A stretch of 43,107 nucleotides of DNA, taken from assembly GCA_029261815.1 (NCBI GenBank), contig JAJDAQ010000013.1, positions 1-43,107 of the forward strand. The letters run 5' to 3'. Positions 23,977-32,351 of the stretch are shown here, piece after piece; positions within the stretch are counted from its first letter, which is position 1; the number at the start of each line of letters is the position of its first letter. The position numbers and the translations under genes were made by a program. Below the pieces are notes generated by a model. It searched no databases. It saw only the letters and a list, made by a program, of their open reading frames with translations, and was not told where the DNA came from. This DNA is from Deltaproteobacteria bacterium. GTDB taxonomy: Bacteria > Myxococcota_A > UBA9160 > UBA6930.

Positions 23977-25050
23977 ATGCAATTCGACCTCGACGAAGAC
24001 CGCGCCCTGCTCAAGACCTCTACCCGAGAATTCCTCGAGAAGGAATCGGCCGTGGCCGATGCACGGGCTGTCATGGAAGAGACCCCCGAGGGTTACTCGA
24101 AGGCGCTCTACCACCAGCTCGGCGAACTCGGTTATCCGGGCATCCTGCAGAGCGAAGACGATGGCGGCATGGGGCCGCTCGCCTTCGTGGCCGTAATGCA
24201 CGAGATGGGCCGCGTCGCATTCCCGGGTCCGTTCCTCGAACTCGCTGTCGCGGCTCGCGCCCTCGGCGCTTGCGAGGGAGACGTGGCGGCCGCCTGGCAA
24301 GCCAAGGCCGCCGCCGGAGAAGCCCTTGTCGTCCTTGCCTCGGCCGAAGGCACGGCGAGCGCGGACCCGACCGTCCCAACCGCAACGTTCGATGGCACGA
24401 AGGTCACCGGAACGAAGACCTTCGTCCCGACGGGCGAGTTCGCCGATGCACTCCTGGTCGAAACGACGGCCGGACTGGTGCTGGTCGAACGCCCCGGTGC
24501 CGGCTGGAATGCTCGTCGGCTCACGACGATCGATCACACCCAGCGATTCGCCGAGATCACGCTCGACGATCCCGGAGCCCTGGTCGCAGACCCCGCCCGG
24601 GCGGCCGACGTACTCGCCGATGCGCGTCGCTGCGGAGCCCTCGGCGCCTCGGCCGCGATCCTGGGCCTGATGGAACGCGCCCTCGAACTCGCCATCGAGT
24701 ACACGATGGAACGCCAGGCTTTCGGCGCACCCCTCGCCAGCTTCCAGGCCCTGCAACACCGCGCGGCCGACATGCTGGGCCGAACCGAAAGCACCCGGTC
24801 AGCCGTCTATCGCGCGGGATGGGCGCTCGAAACGGGTCAGGACAACGCGGACTATCTGGTCTCGGTCGCGAAGGCGTTCGCCGGCCCCGCCGCGCGTTCG
24901 GTCTGCGGAGAAGCCATCCAGTTCCACGGCGGCGTCGGCTTCACCTGGGAGTATGAGCCCCACATCTATCTGAAGCGGGTAAAGACCCTGGAGCTCTTCC
25001 ATGGCTCGACCCGGTACCACACAGAGGTCGCCTACAACGCGCTCGCCTGA
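23977..25050 (+). CDS. Acyl-CoA dehydrogenase, subunit B of a likely pair
   Basis: This is a 357-residue acyl-CoA dehydrogenase homologue with GAGGGAAG before ATG 23977. The fold is complete but short: 'FDLDEDRALLKTSTREFLEKE', a divergent middle ('GTKVTGTKTFVPTG') and the C-terminal 'AIQFHGGVGFTWEYEPHIYLKR'. That ending is typical of the partner chain in alpha2-beta2 acyl-CoA dehydrogenases. The 'CxGFSEPGSGSDL' type flavin segment of subunit A is not conserved here, so it probably shares FAD sites with its partner. The pairing with the preceding gene is inferred from gene order and sequence type. Confidence 0.92.
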   Translation: MQFDLDEDRALLKTSTREFLEKESAVADARAVMEETPEGYSKALYHQLGELGYPGILQSEDDGGMGPLAFVAVMHEMGRVAFPGPFLELAVAARALGACEGDVAAAWQAKAAAGEALVVLASAEGTASADPTVPTATFDGTKVTGTKTFVPTGEFADALLVETTAGLVLVERPGAGWNARRLTTIDHTQRFAEITLDDPGALVADPARAADVLADARRCGALGASAAILGLMERALELAIEYTMERQAFGAPLASFQALQHRAADMLGRTESTRSAVYRAGWALETGQDNADYLVSVAKAFAGPAARSVCGEAIQFHGGVGFTWEYEPHIYLKRVKTLELFHGSTRYHTEVAYNALA

Positions 25051-25056
25051 TCGACG

Positions 25057-26253
25057 CTAGTCGGTGAGAGCCGAGATCTCGGCTTCCGTGAAGCCGGCTT
25101 CTCGAAGGATCTCGTCCGAGTGCTCGCCCAGCTTCGGCGGCAGGCGGTGCACGCTGCTCGGCGTCTCCGAGAACCGGGGTGCGCTCCGGAAGACCGGGAT
25201 CGGACCCGCCTCCGGGTGCGGCAGATCGAAGACGATCCCCGATGCCCGGACCTGCTCGTCGTCGAGGAAGGCCGCGACATCGTTCACCGGGGCAACCGGC
25301 GCACCTTCTGCCCGTGCGCGGCGCACGATCTCTTCGGTCGTGAACTTCTTCAACCCCTCGCCCAGCATTTCGAAGAGCTCGACGCCATGCTGCACGCGAC
25401 TCATCAGCGTCGCGAAGCGCTCGTCTTCGGCGACTTCCGGGGTCCCCAACGCGCGGCACAGCGCCTGGAACTGATGGTCCTCGATCACGATGACGGCAAC
25501 GTGGCCATCCCGTGTCGGCCACGCGCGAAACAGCGCATCTGCGGCCGCGCCTGCGCCGGCGCCTTGGTCGGGCGGGTCGAAGGCCTGCGCCCCATAGGTG
25601 TCCGCGAGGACGAGTCCGGCGAAGGCATCCAGCATCGGGATATCGACCCGCTGACCCTTGCCCGTCCGCTCCCTTGCAAACAGTGCCGCCATGAGCGCCC
25701 ACGCTGCAGTGACGCCCGAAGTCTTGTCCGCCATCACGTTGCGGATGAGCTTCGGCTCTTGGTCTGAACCGAGTTGCTTGGCGAAGCCTGACAGCGCTTG
25801 GATCACCATGTCATACGCCGGCAGGTCGGCGTACGGCCCATCGGGCCCGAACCCGCTGATGCTCGCGTAGACGAGCCGCGGGTTCAGCTCGGCCAACGAG
25901 TCATAACCAAGACCGAGTCGCGCCATCACGCCAGGACGAAAATTCTCGAGCACGACATCGGCGCTCGCCGCCAGCTTCCGGAAAGCGTTCGCCCCGGCCT
26001 CGCTTTTGAGATCGAGCCGAAGGCTCCGCTTGTTGCGATTGAACTGGGCGAAGAAGGCCGACATCCCGGCGCGCTGGGAGCCGCCCAGGAAACGACCGGT
26101 GTCGCCGATGGGCGGCGCTTCGATCTTCACCACATCCGCTCCCAGGTCGCCCAACATCTGCCCACAGAGAGGGCCCGACACGATGGTCGACAGGTCGAGC
26201 ACGCGGATGCCCGCGAGCGGACCTCCGGCCGGTCCGTCGAGTTCGATCTTCAT
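25057..26253 (-). CDS. CaiB/BaiF family CoA-transferase
   Basis: The 398-residue class III CoA-transferase starts at ATG 26253 with AAGGAG upstream. It opens with 'LAGIRVLDLSTIVSGPLCGQ', followed by 'LGDLGADVVKIE', 'FNRNKRSLRLDLK', 'ENFRPGVMARLG' and the catalytic Asp176 in 'VMADKTSG'. It moves CoA between acids, activating or recycling a substrate for beta-oxidation. Its neighbour across the junction is the acyl-CoA dehydrogenase pair, which fits that role. The stop codons of the convergent genes are six bases apart. Confidence 0.94.
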   Translation of the reverse strand: MKIELDGPAGGPLAGIRVLDLSTIVSGPLCGQMLGDLGADVVKIEAPPIGDTGRFLGGSQRAGMSAFFAQFNRNKRSLRLDLKSEAGANAFRKLAASADVVLENFRPGVMARLGLGYDSLAELNPRLVYASISGFGPDGPYADLPAYDMVIQALSGFAKQLGSDQEPKLIRNVMADKTSGVTAAWALMAALFARERTGKGQRVDIPMLDAFAGLVLADTYGAQAFDPPDQGAGAGAAADALFRAWPTRDGHVAVIVIEDHQFQALCRALGTPEVAEDERFATLMSRVQHGVELFEMLGEGLKKFTTEEIVRRARAEGAPVAPVNDVAAFLDDEQVRASGIVFDLPHPEAGPIPVFRSAPRFSETPSSVHRLPPKLGEHSDEILREAGFTEAEISALTD

Positions 26254-26318
26254 GCGTGGCTCCTTGGGTGGCGAACACAGGGAGCCTGCCGCGGTTCCGT
26301 CCGCGCCGCCATCGGCGC

Positions 26319-29300
26319 TCAACGTCCAGGCGAAGGAACCGCCTCTCCCGCGTGACGCTTCTGGCGACTGCGCGCGCCGAGAATGTCTTCGAGCACGACG
26401 TAGATCGACGGCACCAGGAACAGGGTCACGAATGACGAGAGCAGCACTCCGAACGCGAGGGAGATGGCCATGGGGACGAAAGGCGCGGTCTGCACGCTAT
26501 TGACCCCCATCAGCGGGACGAGGCCCAGGAACGTCGTCGCCGACGTCAGGACGATGGGCCGGAACCTCGAGATGCCGGCGTCGATGACGGCCGCGTCCAC
26601 GCTGGCGCCGGCGTCCCTCCGCTCGTTCACGAAGTGCACGAAGACAAGGCTGGCATTCACGACCACGCCCGAGAGCGCCACGATTCCGAGGAGCGAGAAG
26701 AAGACCATGTCCCACCCCAACAACAGGTGCCCCCAGATCGCTCCGATCGTTCCGAACGGGATCACGCTCATGATGATCAGCGGCTGGAAGTAGGACTTGA
26801 GCGGGATGGCGAGCAACCCGTAGATCACCAGCATCGCGATGCCGAAGCCGGCAACGAGGCCGCCCGAAGCCTCCTGGCTTTCCTCTTGCTCTCCCTTGAA
26901 CTGGTACGTCACGCCCGGGTACTGGGCCACGATCTTGGGCATCACCAACGCAAGCTGACTCGTGATCGACTCCGGCGTGGCCAGGTCGCGGTCGACGTTG
27001 GCCGTGACTTGCACGATACGTACCCGATCGGTTCGTTGGATGGTCGAGTAACCGCGCCCGATGTCGGCCTCGGCAATCGCCGAGAACGGAACCTCGGTCC
27101 CATCGGCCGTCCGGATTCGCATGTCTTCGAGCGCGCCCAGGGAGCGTCGTTCGTCCTCGGGGTAGCGAAGCATCACGCGCACCTCGTCGCGGCCGCGTTG
27201 AATCCGCTGAATCTCCTCGCCATAGAACGCCTGACGAACCTGACCCGCGAGGTCACGTAGCGTGAGGCCGAGCGGGAGCGCTTCCTCCTGAAGATGCAGC
27301 TTCACCTCCTGCTTTCCGTCACGGAAGGAGTCGCTGATGTCGGTCACGTAGGCGTAGGTCCCGAGTTGGTTTCGCACGGCGCGGGCAGCGTTCTGGAGCA
27401 AGACCAGATCCGGCCCACCGAGTTCGATACTGATCGCGTCGCCCATCGAGAACTGCTGCGAAATGAACTCGAGCTGGACGGCGTCGGCAATCGGTCCGGT
27501 CTTCTCTCGCCACAGCGCAATGACCGTCTCGGTTTCGACATCGCGGTCGTCCCCTTCCACCATTTCCATCGAGATCGATGCCTTGTTCGACGCGCCGCCC
27601 ATCGCACGCGGATCCGGCGGGCCGTCTTCTGCCTGCTGGGTCCCGATCGTCGTGAGCTGGTGGATGAAGTAATCCTCGCCCACTTCAGCCCGCACCTCGG
27701 CGGCGGCCTTTTCAATCCGATCAACGGCGGCCCGAGTGACCTCGATCGGGGTCCCCGGAGGCATCGTCAGGTGAACGCGCGGCGTCTTGCCGACGATGGG
27801 CGGGAAGAACTGGTACCGGAGGTAACCCGCCTGCACGATCGAGATCGAGAAGACGATGAACCCGACGGCAATCGCGAGCGTCACGTAGCGCCAGTTGACG
27901 GCACGGGCGAGCGCCGGCCCGTAGGTCTTCTTCGCCAGATCTTCGAGCCACTGACTCAACCGGCGTTGGAACGCCTTGAACCCACGCTGCGCGTCATTCG
28001 ATTCGCCTGACTTGCTGCGGTGGGCCAGGTGGGCCGGCAGGATCAACTGCGACTCGATCAACGAGAACACCAGACAGACGATGGCGGTGCCGCCGATCAC
28101 GCCGAAGAATGCGCCCATGCGGCCCGGCACCAACACGAGCGGAACGAAGGCCGCGATCGTCGTGGCCACCCCGAAGAGCACGGGGATGTAGACCGCAAGC
28201 GTCCCATTGATGGCGGCGTCGATCTGGCTTTCACCCGCCTGTTCGTGGGCGTAGACGCTCTCGCCAACGACGATTGCGTCATCGACCAGGATGCCGATCA
28301 CGAGCAGGAAGGCCATCAACGACATCGTACTGATCGAGTAGTCGAGCGTCGGGAACATCATGAGCGCGCCTAACAGCGAAATCGGAACGCCGGCAGCGAC
28401 CCAGATGGCGACGCGAAAGCGCAAGAACAGCGCCAGCACCCCGAGCACCATCACCAGGCCGCCGATCCCGCTTCGACTCACGAGCGTGAGCCGCTCGCGA
28501 AGGTCATTGGCCTCTGCCTTGTAGGCCACGATCTCGACGCCCTCTGGCAAGCGCGCGTTCATCTCGGCCACGTAGCCCACGACCATGTCCTGGATCCCCA
28601 GGATGTCCTCGGTCCCGAACTGTTCCACTTTCACGATGACCGCCGGGGTCTCGTTGAAACGCGCGGACATGTCGATGTCTTCGAAGCCGTCACGCACGTC
28701 TGCGACTTCGCCCAGCGTGAGTGTCGTGCCGTCGTTGCGCGTCAGGATCACGACATTCGAGAACTCTTCGCCCCAGTAGGCCTGGCCCGTGGTGCGCAGC
28801 AAGATCTCACCGCCCGAGGTCTTGACGGTGCCGCCCGGGAGGTCGAAGGACCAGCGGCGAACCGCGTCTGCCACCTGTTGGAAGGTGATGCCGTGGCGGC
28901 GCAATGTCTGTTCGGAGAGTTCGATCGCGATCTCGGGATGTCGCGCCAGTTGCAGCGAGACCTGGGAAACGCCGTCCAGCCCGGCAATGTCATCGCGCAC
29001 GATCTGGCCGAGTTCGCGCAGCGAGCGCTCGTCGATGTCGCCGACGATGGCGAGTTGGAGCACGCCGTTCTTGATCTGCAGCAGCGAGACGACAGGCTGC
29101 TCCGCCTCGACCGGGAACGTCGAGATCGCATCCACCCGGTTCCGGATATCATCGTATGCGGCCGCCTTGTCCGTGCCGAGCTCGAGTTCGACGGTGCCGA
29201 TGCACGCGCCTTCGACGGCTCGCGTGCGGATCTCCTTGACGCCGGGCGTCCCCTCGATCGCTTCTTCGATCTTGATGCAAACGCCCTGCTCGCTCTCCTC

Positions 29301-29471
29301 CGGCGCAGCACCGTTGTAGTCCACCTGGATCTGGACCATGTCCAGCTCGATGGCTGGGAACTCTTCGAGAAAGATCATTGGCAGCGCGGCCGCGCCGCCG
29401 GCCAGGAAGACCACCATCATCAGGTTCGCGGCCACCGGGTTGTGGACGAACCAGCGGATGACACTGCTCAT
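26319..29471 (-). CDS. RND family efflux transporter, inner-membrane pump
   Basis: The 1050-residue protein is full length for the HAE1/AcrB-like RND group. The N-terminus 'VIRWFVHNPVAANLMM' is the first helix. Two periplasmic porter regions follow (about 35-330 and 560-860), with two six-helix bundles. The proton-relay pair Asp397-Asp398 lies in 'GILVDDAIVVGE'. 'ALSGVVVNASLVFVHFVNERR' is the corresponding helix in the second half. It exports hydrophobic compounds using the proton gradient. ATG 29471 overlaps the adaptor's stop (ATGA). No outer-membrane channel gene lies nearby, so it must recruit one from elsewhere. Confidence 0.97.
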   Translation of the reverse strand: MSSVIRWFVHNPVAANLMMVVFLAGGAAALPMIFLEEFPAIELDMVQIQVDYNGAAPEESEQGVCIKIEEAIEGTPGVKEIRTRAVEGACIGTVELELGTDKAAAYDDIRNRVDAISTFPVEAEQPVVSLLQIKNGVLQLAIVGDIDERSLRELGQIVRDDIAGLDGVSQVSLQLARHPEIAIELSEQTLRRHGITFQQVADAVRRWSFDLPGGTVKTSGGEILLRTTGQAYWGEEFSNVVILTRNDGTTLTLGEVADVRDGFEDIDMSARFNETPAVIVKVEQFGTEDILGIQDMVVGYVAEMNARLPEGVEIVAYKAEANDLRERLTLVSRSGIGGLVMVLGVLALFLRFRVAIWVAAGVPISLLGALMMFPTLDYSISTMSLMAFLLVIGILVDDAIVVGESVYAHEQAGESQIDAAINGTLAVYIPVLFGVATTIAAFVPLVLVPGRMGAFFGVIGGTAIVCLVFSLIESQLILPAHLAHRSKSGESNDAQRGFKAFQRRLSQWLEDLAKKTYGPALARAVNWRYVTLAIAVGFIVFSISIVQAGYLRYQFFPPIVGKTPRVHLTMPPGTPIEVTRAAVDRIEKAAAEVRAEVGEDYFIHQLTTIGTQQAEDGPPDPRAMGGASNKASISMEMVEGDDRDVETETVIALWREKTGPIADAVQLEFISQQFSMGDAISIELGGPDLVLLQNAARAVRNQLGTYAYVTDISDSFRDGKQEVKLHLQEEALPLGLTLRDLAGQVRQAFYGEEIQRIQRGRDEVRVMLRYPEDERRSLGALEDMRIRTADGTEVPFSAIAEADIGRGYSTIQRTDRVRIVQVTANVDRDLATPESITSQLALVMPKIVAQYPGVTYQFKGEQEESQEASGGLVAGFGIAMLVIYGLLAIPLKSYFQPLIIMSVIPFGTIGAIWGHLLLGWDMVFFSLLGIVALSGVVVNASLVFVHFVNERRDAGASVDAAVIDAGISRFRPIVLTSATTFLGLVPLMGVNSVQTAPFVPMAISLAFGVLLSSFVTLFLVPSIYVVLEDILGARSRQKRHAGEAVPSPGR

Positions 29472-30691
29472 GCGCCCTCCTCCGGCTCAGTCGCGGCAGC
29501 GATGGGCCTGGATGCGTCGGAATCCAAATTTATGCTCACGGTCATCCCGGGAAGAAACGATCGGACTGGCGAGACGCAGACCCGGTCGCCCTTGGTGACG
29601 CCACCCTGGACCAACACCATGTCCCGCTCCGTCCGAATCACCTGGACCACGCGTTCGTGAAGGCGATCCTCGGCGTCGACGATCAGGATGGACGTCGCGC
29701 CGTTCTCGAGGCTGGTTCGGAGAGCCGCCCGGGGCACTTCGATCACGTCGGGGACCTCCGGTCCCTCGATTTCGGCGCGCACGAAGAGGCCGACCGCGAG
29801 CGGGGGTCGTCCGGCGGGCCCGGGCGCGTAGGGCTCCTCGACCCGCGCGACGACGTGAACCATCCGACTCTTGGCGTCGATCTCGCCTTCGGTCCGGACG
29901 ACGCGTCCAGACCAGGTGTGTTCGCCGCCCGCGAAGCGCGCGTGGAGCGCGACGATGGGCGCCGGTGCGTCCCCGGCTGCCCCCTCGAAGAGCGCAAGGT
30001 CGAGGAACGCCAGCTGTTCGTCCGGCACGGGGAGCCGGACCTCGACGTAGTCGGTCGCGTAGATCGTTGCCACGGCCTGCCCGCTGGAGACGAACTGACC
30101 CACGTCGACGTTCTCCTCTCGAACGCGCCCGTCATAGGGTGCACGCACTTCGGTGCGGTCGAGGTCACGATTCGCCTGGGCCAATTGAGCGCGCGTTTCG
30201 TCGAGTGTCGCCGCGGCGACCCGGCGCATGCGTCGCGCATCGTCGAGCTGCGAAGGACTCACGATGTCGCGGGCTGCGAGTCCTTCCAGACGCGCGAGGT
30301 GCGATTGCGCGTGCTCGAGTTCGCCGTCGGCCCTCGCGACCGCGGCCCGGGCACGGGCGCGGTTCGTCTCGTGGTCCCGACGGTCGATCCTCAGAAGCGC
30401 ATCTCCCTTGTCGAAGAAGCCGCCGGATACCAATGCCGGGGACGTCCATACCACGGGCCCCGCCACTTCAGGGATGACCGCACTCTCGGTGCGGGGCGCC
30501 ACGGTTCCCTGGGAGCGAACCAGGAGCTGAACAGGCTCGGGTGCGGCTTCGACGACGCGCACCGCCAACAACGGCACCGGAGGAATGGCGGTCTCGACGC
30601 CCGACGCTGTCGCGATGACGATCATCGACACCAGGACCGCCCCTCCCAAGATTGCGACCGGCAGCCACATCTTCGGGTTCTTGAGATTCAT
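29468..30691 (-). CDS. RND efflux periplasmic adaptor (membrane fusion protein)
   Basis: The 407-residue protein has an N-terminal anchor helix (about 8-28, no lipobox). A lipoyl/barrel-sandwich half-motif follows ('AVIPEVAGPVV...VSGGFFDKGDALLRID'), then a coiled-coil hairpin rich in Arg/Ala (105-170) and the second half ('VRAPYDGRVREENVDVGQFV'). The beta-barrel and membrane-proximal domains come after. It links the RND pump to an outer-membrane channel. GAGGAGAC lies before ATG 30691, whose ATGA overlaps the regulator's stop. The three genes thus form one tightly coupled operon. Confidence 0.95.
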   Translation of the reverse strand: MNLKNPKMWLPVAILGGAVLVSMIVIATASGVETAIPPVPLLAVRVVEAAPEPVQLLVRSQGTVAPRTESAVIPEVAGPVVWTSPALVSGGFFDKGDALLRIDRRDHETNRARARAAVARADGELEHAQSHLARLEGLAARDIVSPSQLDDARRMRRVAAATLDETRAQLAQANRDLDRTEVRAPYDGRVREENVDVGQFVSSGQAVATIYATDYVEVRLPVPDEQLAFLDLALFEGAAGDAPAPIVALHARFAGGEHTWSGRVVRTEGEIDAKSRMVHVVARVEEPYAPGPAGRPPLAVGLFVRAEIEGPEVPDVIEVPRAALRTSLENGATSILIVDAEDRLHERVVQVIRTERDMVLVQGGVTKGDRVCVSPVRSFLPGMTVSINLDSDASRPIAAATEPEEGA

Positions 30692-31479
30692 TCCGATGTC
30701 TCCTCGGCATCCTGAACAGTCAGGTGTCGCAGCATGGTTTTCGCAAGTCCCTCCTCGAGGACGGATCGCGTTTGACGGTCGTGTTCTTCGTGCAGCATGA
30801 CGACGACACGATCGCGGTGAGCCCGAATCAGTCGAAGCCCGTGTTCGTGGGCGCTGCTGGCGTCGCGTTCGGCGAGGGCGCGATCGATCTCGCCCAGGAT
30901 CTCGGTCAACAGGTCGTGATCGATTCGCGGCGAGATCCCGAGTGCTTGGATCCGATCCCAGAACTCGAGTTCCAGCCCGCGACGCACGAGCCGAAGAACG
31001 AAGTTGCCGGCCGCATCGACCAGCACGTGAACGAGGTCACGAATCGCGCCGGCGTACGCCGTTTCCGACAGGGACTGCTGGCCCACGCGGTCGACCATCT
31101 TGCGCGCATCTTCGATCTGTTCGTCGGTGCCGCGCTCCACCGCCATTCGCATGCACGAGCCGAACACCAACGCATGGACCTCCAGCACCTGGTCAGCGAG
31201 TTCTGCGTCGGGAAGCGCGTCGAGGGCCAACAGGTGCCCGAGGACATCGAGACTGGCTTCGCTGATCGGGGCGACCTGGGCGCCGCGCGGCCCGATCTCG
31301 ACGAGACCGAGCTGGGCGAGTGCGCGCAGCCCCTCACGGACGGCGCCCCGGTTCACGCCGGTGCGTTCGGCGAGGTCTCGCTCGGACGGCAGGCGATCCC
31401 CCGTCTGGAGGCGACCACGAAGGATGTCTTCGCGAAGATCTCGGGCGACCCGCTCAACAGAGGCCGGAAGCGTGAGCAT
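30688..31479 (-). CDS. GntR-family transcriptional regulator, FadR subfamily
   Basis: The 263-residue regulator has a winged helix-turn-helix at about 8-72 ('LPSERDLAERTGVNRGAVREGLRALAQLGLVEI') and an FCD-type all-helical effector domain (about 85-240). Members bind small carboxylates or acyl-CoAs and usually repress. Two copies of the FadR-type palindrome TGGTCTGACCA lie 25 to 49 bases upstream of ATG 31479, so autoregulation and control of the downstream adaptor-pump pair are expected. The gene is first in the operon and divergent from the carboxymuconolactone-decarboxylase-like gene, which may share the control region. Confidence 0.94.
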   Translation of the reverse strand: MLTLPASVERVARDLREDILRGRLQTGDRLPSERDLAERTGVNRGAVREGLRALAQLGLVEIGPRGAQVAPISEASLDVLGHLLALDALPDAELADQVLEVHALVFGSCMRMAVERGTDEQIEDARKMVDRVGQQSLSETAYAGAIRDLVHVLVDAAGNFVLRLVRRGLELEFWDRIQALGISPRIDHDLLTEILGEIDRALAERDASSAHEHGLRLIRAHRDRVVVMLHEEHDRQTRSVLEEGLAKTMLRHLTVQDAEETSE

Positions 31480-31503
31480 GAAGGATCTCGGGGGCGCGAG
31501 ATT

Positions 31504-31528
31504 TGGTCTGACCAGTTTGGTCTGACCA
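31504..31528. promoter_or_regulatory. Two tandem FadR-type operators
   Basis: TGGTCTGACCA occurs at 31504-31514 and again at 31518-31528, embedded in a 14-base direct repeat (TTTGGTCTGACCA). Each copy is a perfect palindrome (TGGTC and GACCA around a central T), the pattern bound by FadR/PdhR-type GntR regulators. A 14-base pitch (about 1.3 helical turns) places the two sites on different faces, which could still allow adjacent dimers. Both lie just ahead of the regulator gene. Confidence 0.85.
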
Positions 31529-31617
31529 ACAGGATCGGGAAATCTACCGATTCGGATCCGGTCCTGCCATCCGAAGCGCCGAAAAAGTGTGGAACTCCAA
31601 TGGAGTAGAGTGCTGAC

Positions 31618-32208
31618 ATGACGAGCACCGAGCGCCGCCTGGCCCCTCTCGAACCCGGTGAATTCTCGCCCGAAGCCGCGGAGTTGCTACTCGGAACTGC
31701 CGATGCGGTCGCAGCCCTGGAAGGCCGCGCAGCGGCCGACGCGCCCCAGATCCTGAACATCCTGCGGACGATGGCCCACCACCCCTCCCTGCTTCGGCCG
31801 TTCCTCGGGTTCGCCACTCAGCTTGCCCAGGGAGCGCTTTCGAGGCGCAGTTCCGAACTGTTGGCACTGCGGACCGCGTGGAACTGCCGCAGCGACTTCG
31901 AATGGGGACACCATGTGGTGTATGCCCGCGCCGCTGGACTGACCGAAGAAGAGATCGCACGGATCTCCGAGAGTCCCGCGTCGACGGCCTGGGCGGAAGC
32001 CGACCGGCTGCTGCTACGAGCGGCGGATGAGCTGCACGCCGACCAGGACTGGTCCGATGAGACCTGGCGGGCGCTCGAGGCGAGTTACCCGGCCGAGCAA
32101 CTCGTCGAGATCCCCTTCGTCGTCGGCCAGTACACGATGCTCTCCATGGTGGCGAACGGTACCGGCGTCCCCCTCGAAGACGGACTCGAACGCCTGCCCG
32201 GCGCATAG
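31618..32208 (+). CDS. Carboxymuconolactone decarboxylase/AhpD-like protein
   Basis: The 196-residue alpha-helical protein has the CMD core 'RSSELLALRTAWNCRSDFEWGHHVVYARAAGLTEEEI'-like segment (about residues 78-115). Glu and His-His take the place of the CxxC of AhpD, so it is not a canonical alkylhydroperoxidase partner. It shows a second helical bundle ending 'VGQYTMLSMVANGTGVPLEDGL'. Related proteins often lie near catabolic operons. The gene is divergent from the FadR-type regulator and lies beside its operators, so it may belong to the same regulon. Confidence 0.87.
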   Translation: MTSTERRLAPLEPGEFSPEAAELLLGTADAVAALEGRAAADAPQILNILRTMAHHPSLLRPFLGFATQLAQGALSRRSSELLALRTAWNCRSDFEWGHHVVYARAAGLTEEEIARISESPASTAWAEADRLLLRAADELHADQDWSDETWRALEASYPAEQLVEIPFVVGQYTMLSMVANGTGVPLEDGLERLPGA

Positions 32209-32351
32209 TTCCACTTCTTCGCTGCTGCGCCATTGTGCAGCGCCCCCGGAGACGCTTCCATCGGGCGGCTCATGCAGCGAACGGTCATGCCCAACTCCGG
32301 AGGCTCCGAACGCCGGTCTCCGAGAGAGGTCGGCCGTTCGCTCGTTGATGG
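32209..32351. other. Intergenic region with a hairpin
   Basis: This is a 143-base gap between the CMD-like gene and the first GPH transporter. Bases 32223-32230 pair with 32235-32242 (eight pairs, two of them G-T) around a CATT loop. There is no following T-run, so it is at best a weak terminator. I see no clear promoter for the transporter genes. Confidence 0.35.

Noticed and set aside
32223..32242. Hairpin after the CMD-like gene as an intrinsic terminator
   Set aside because: No T-run follows and two of the eight pairs are G-T, so it was kept only as a weak note.
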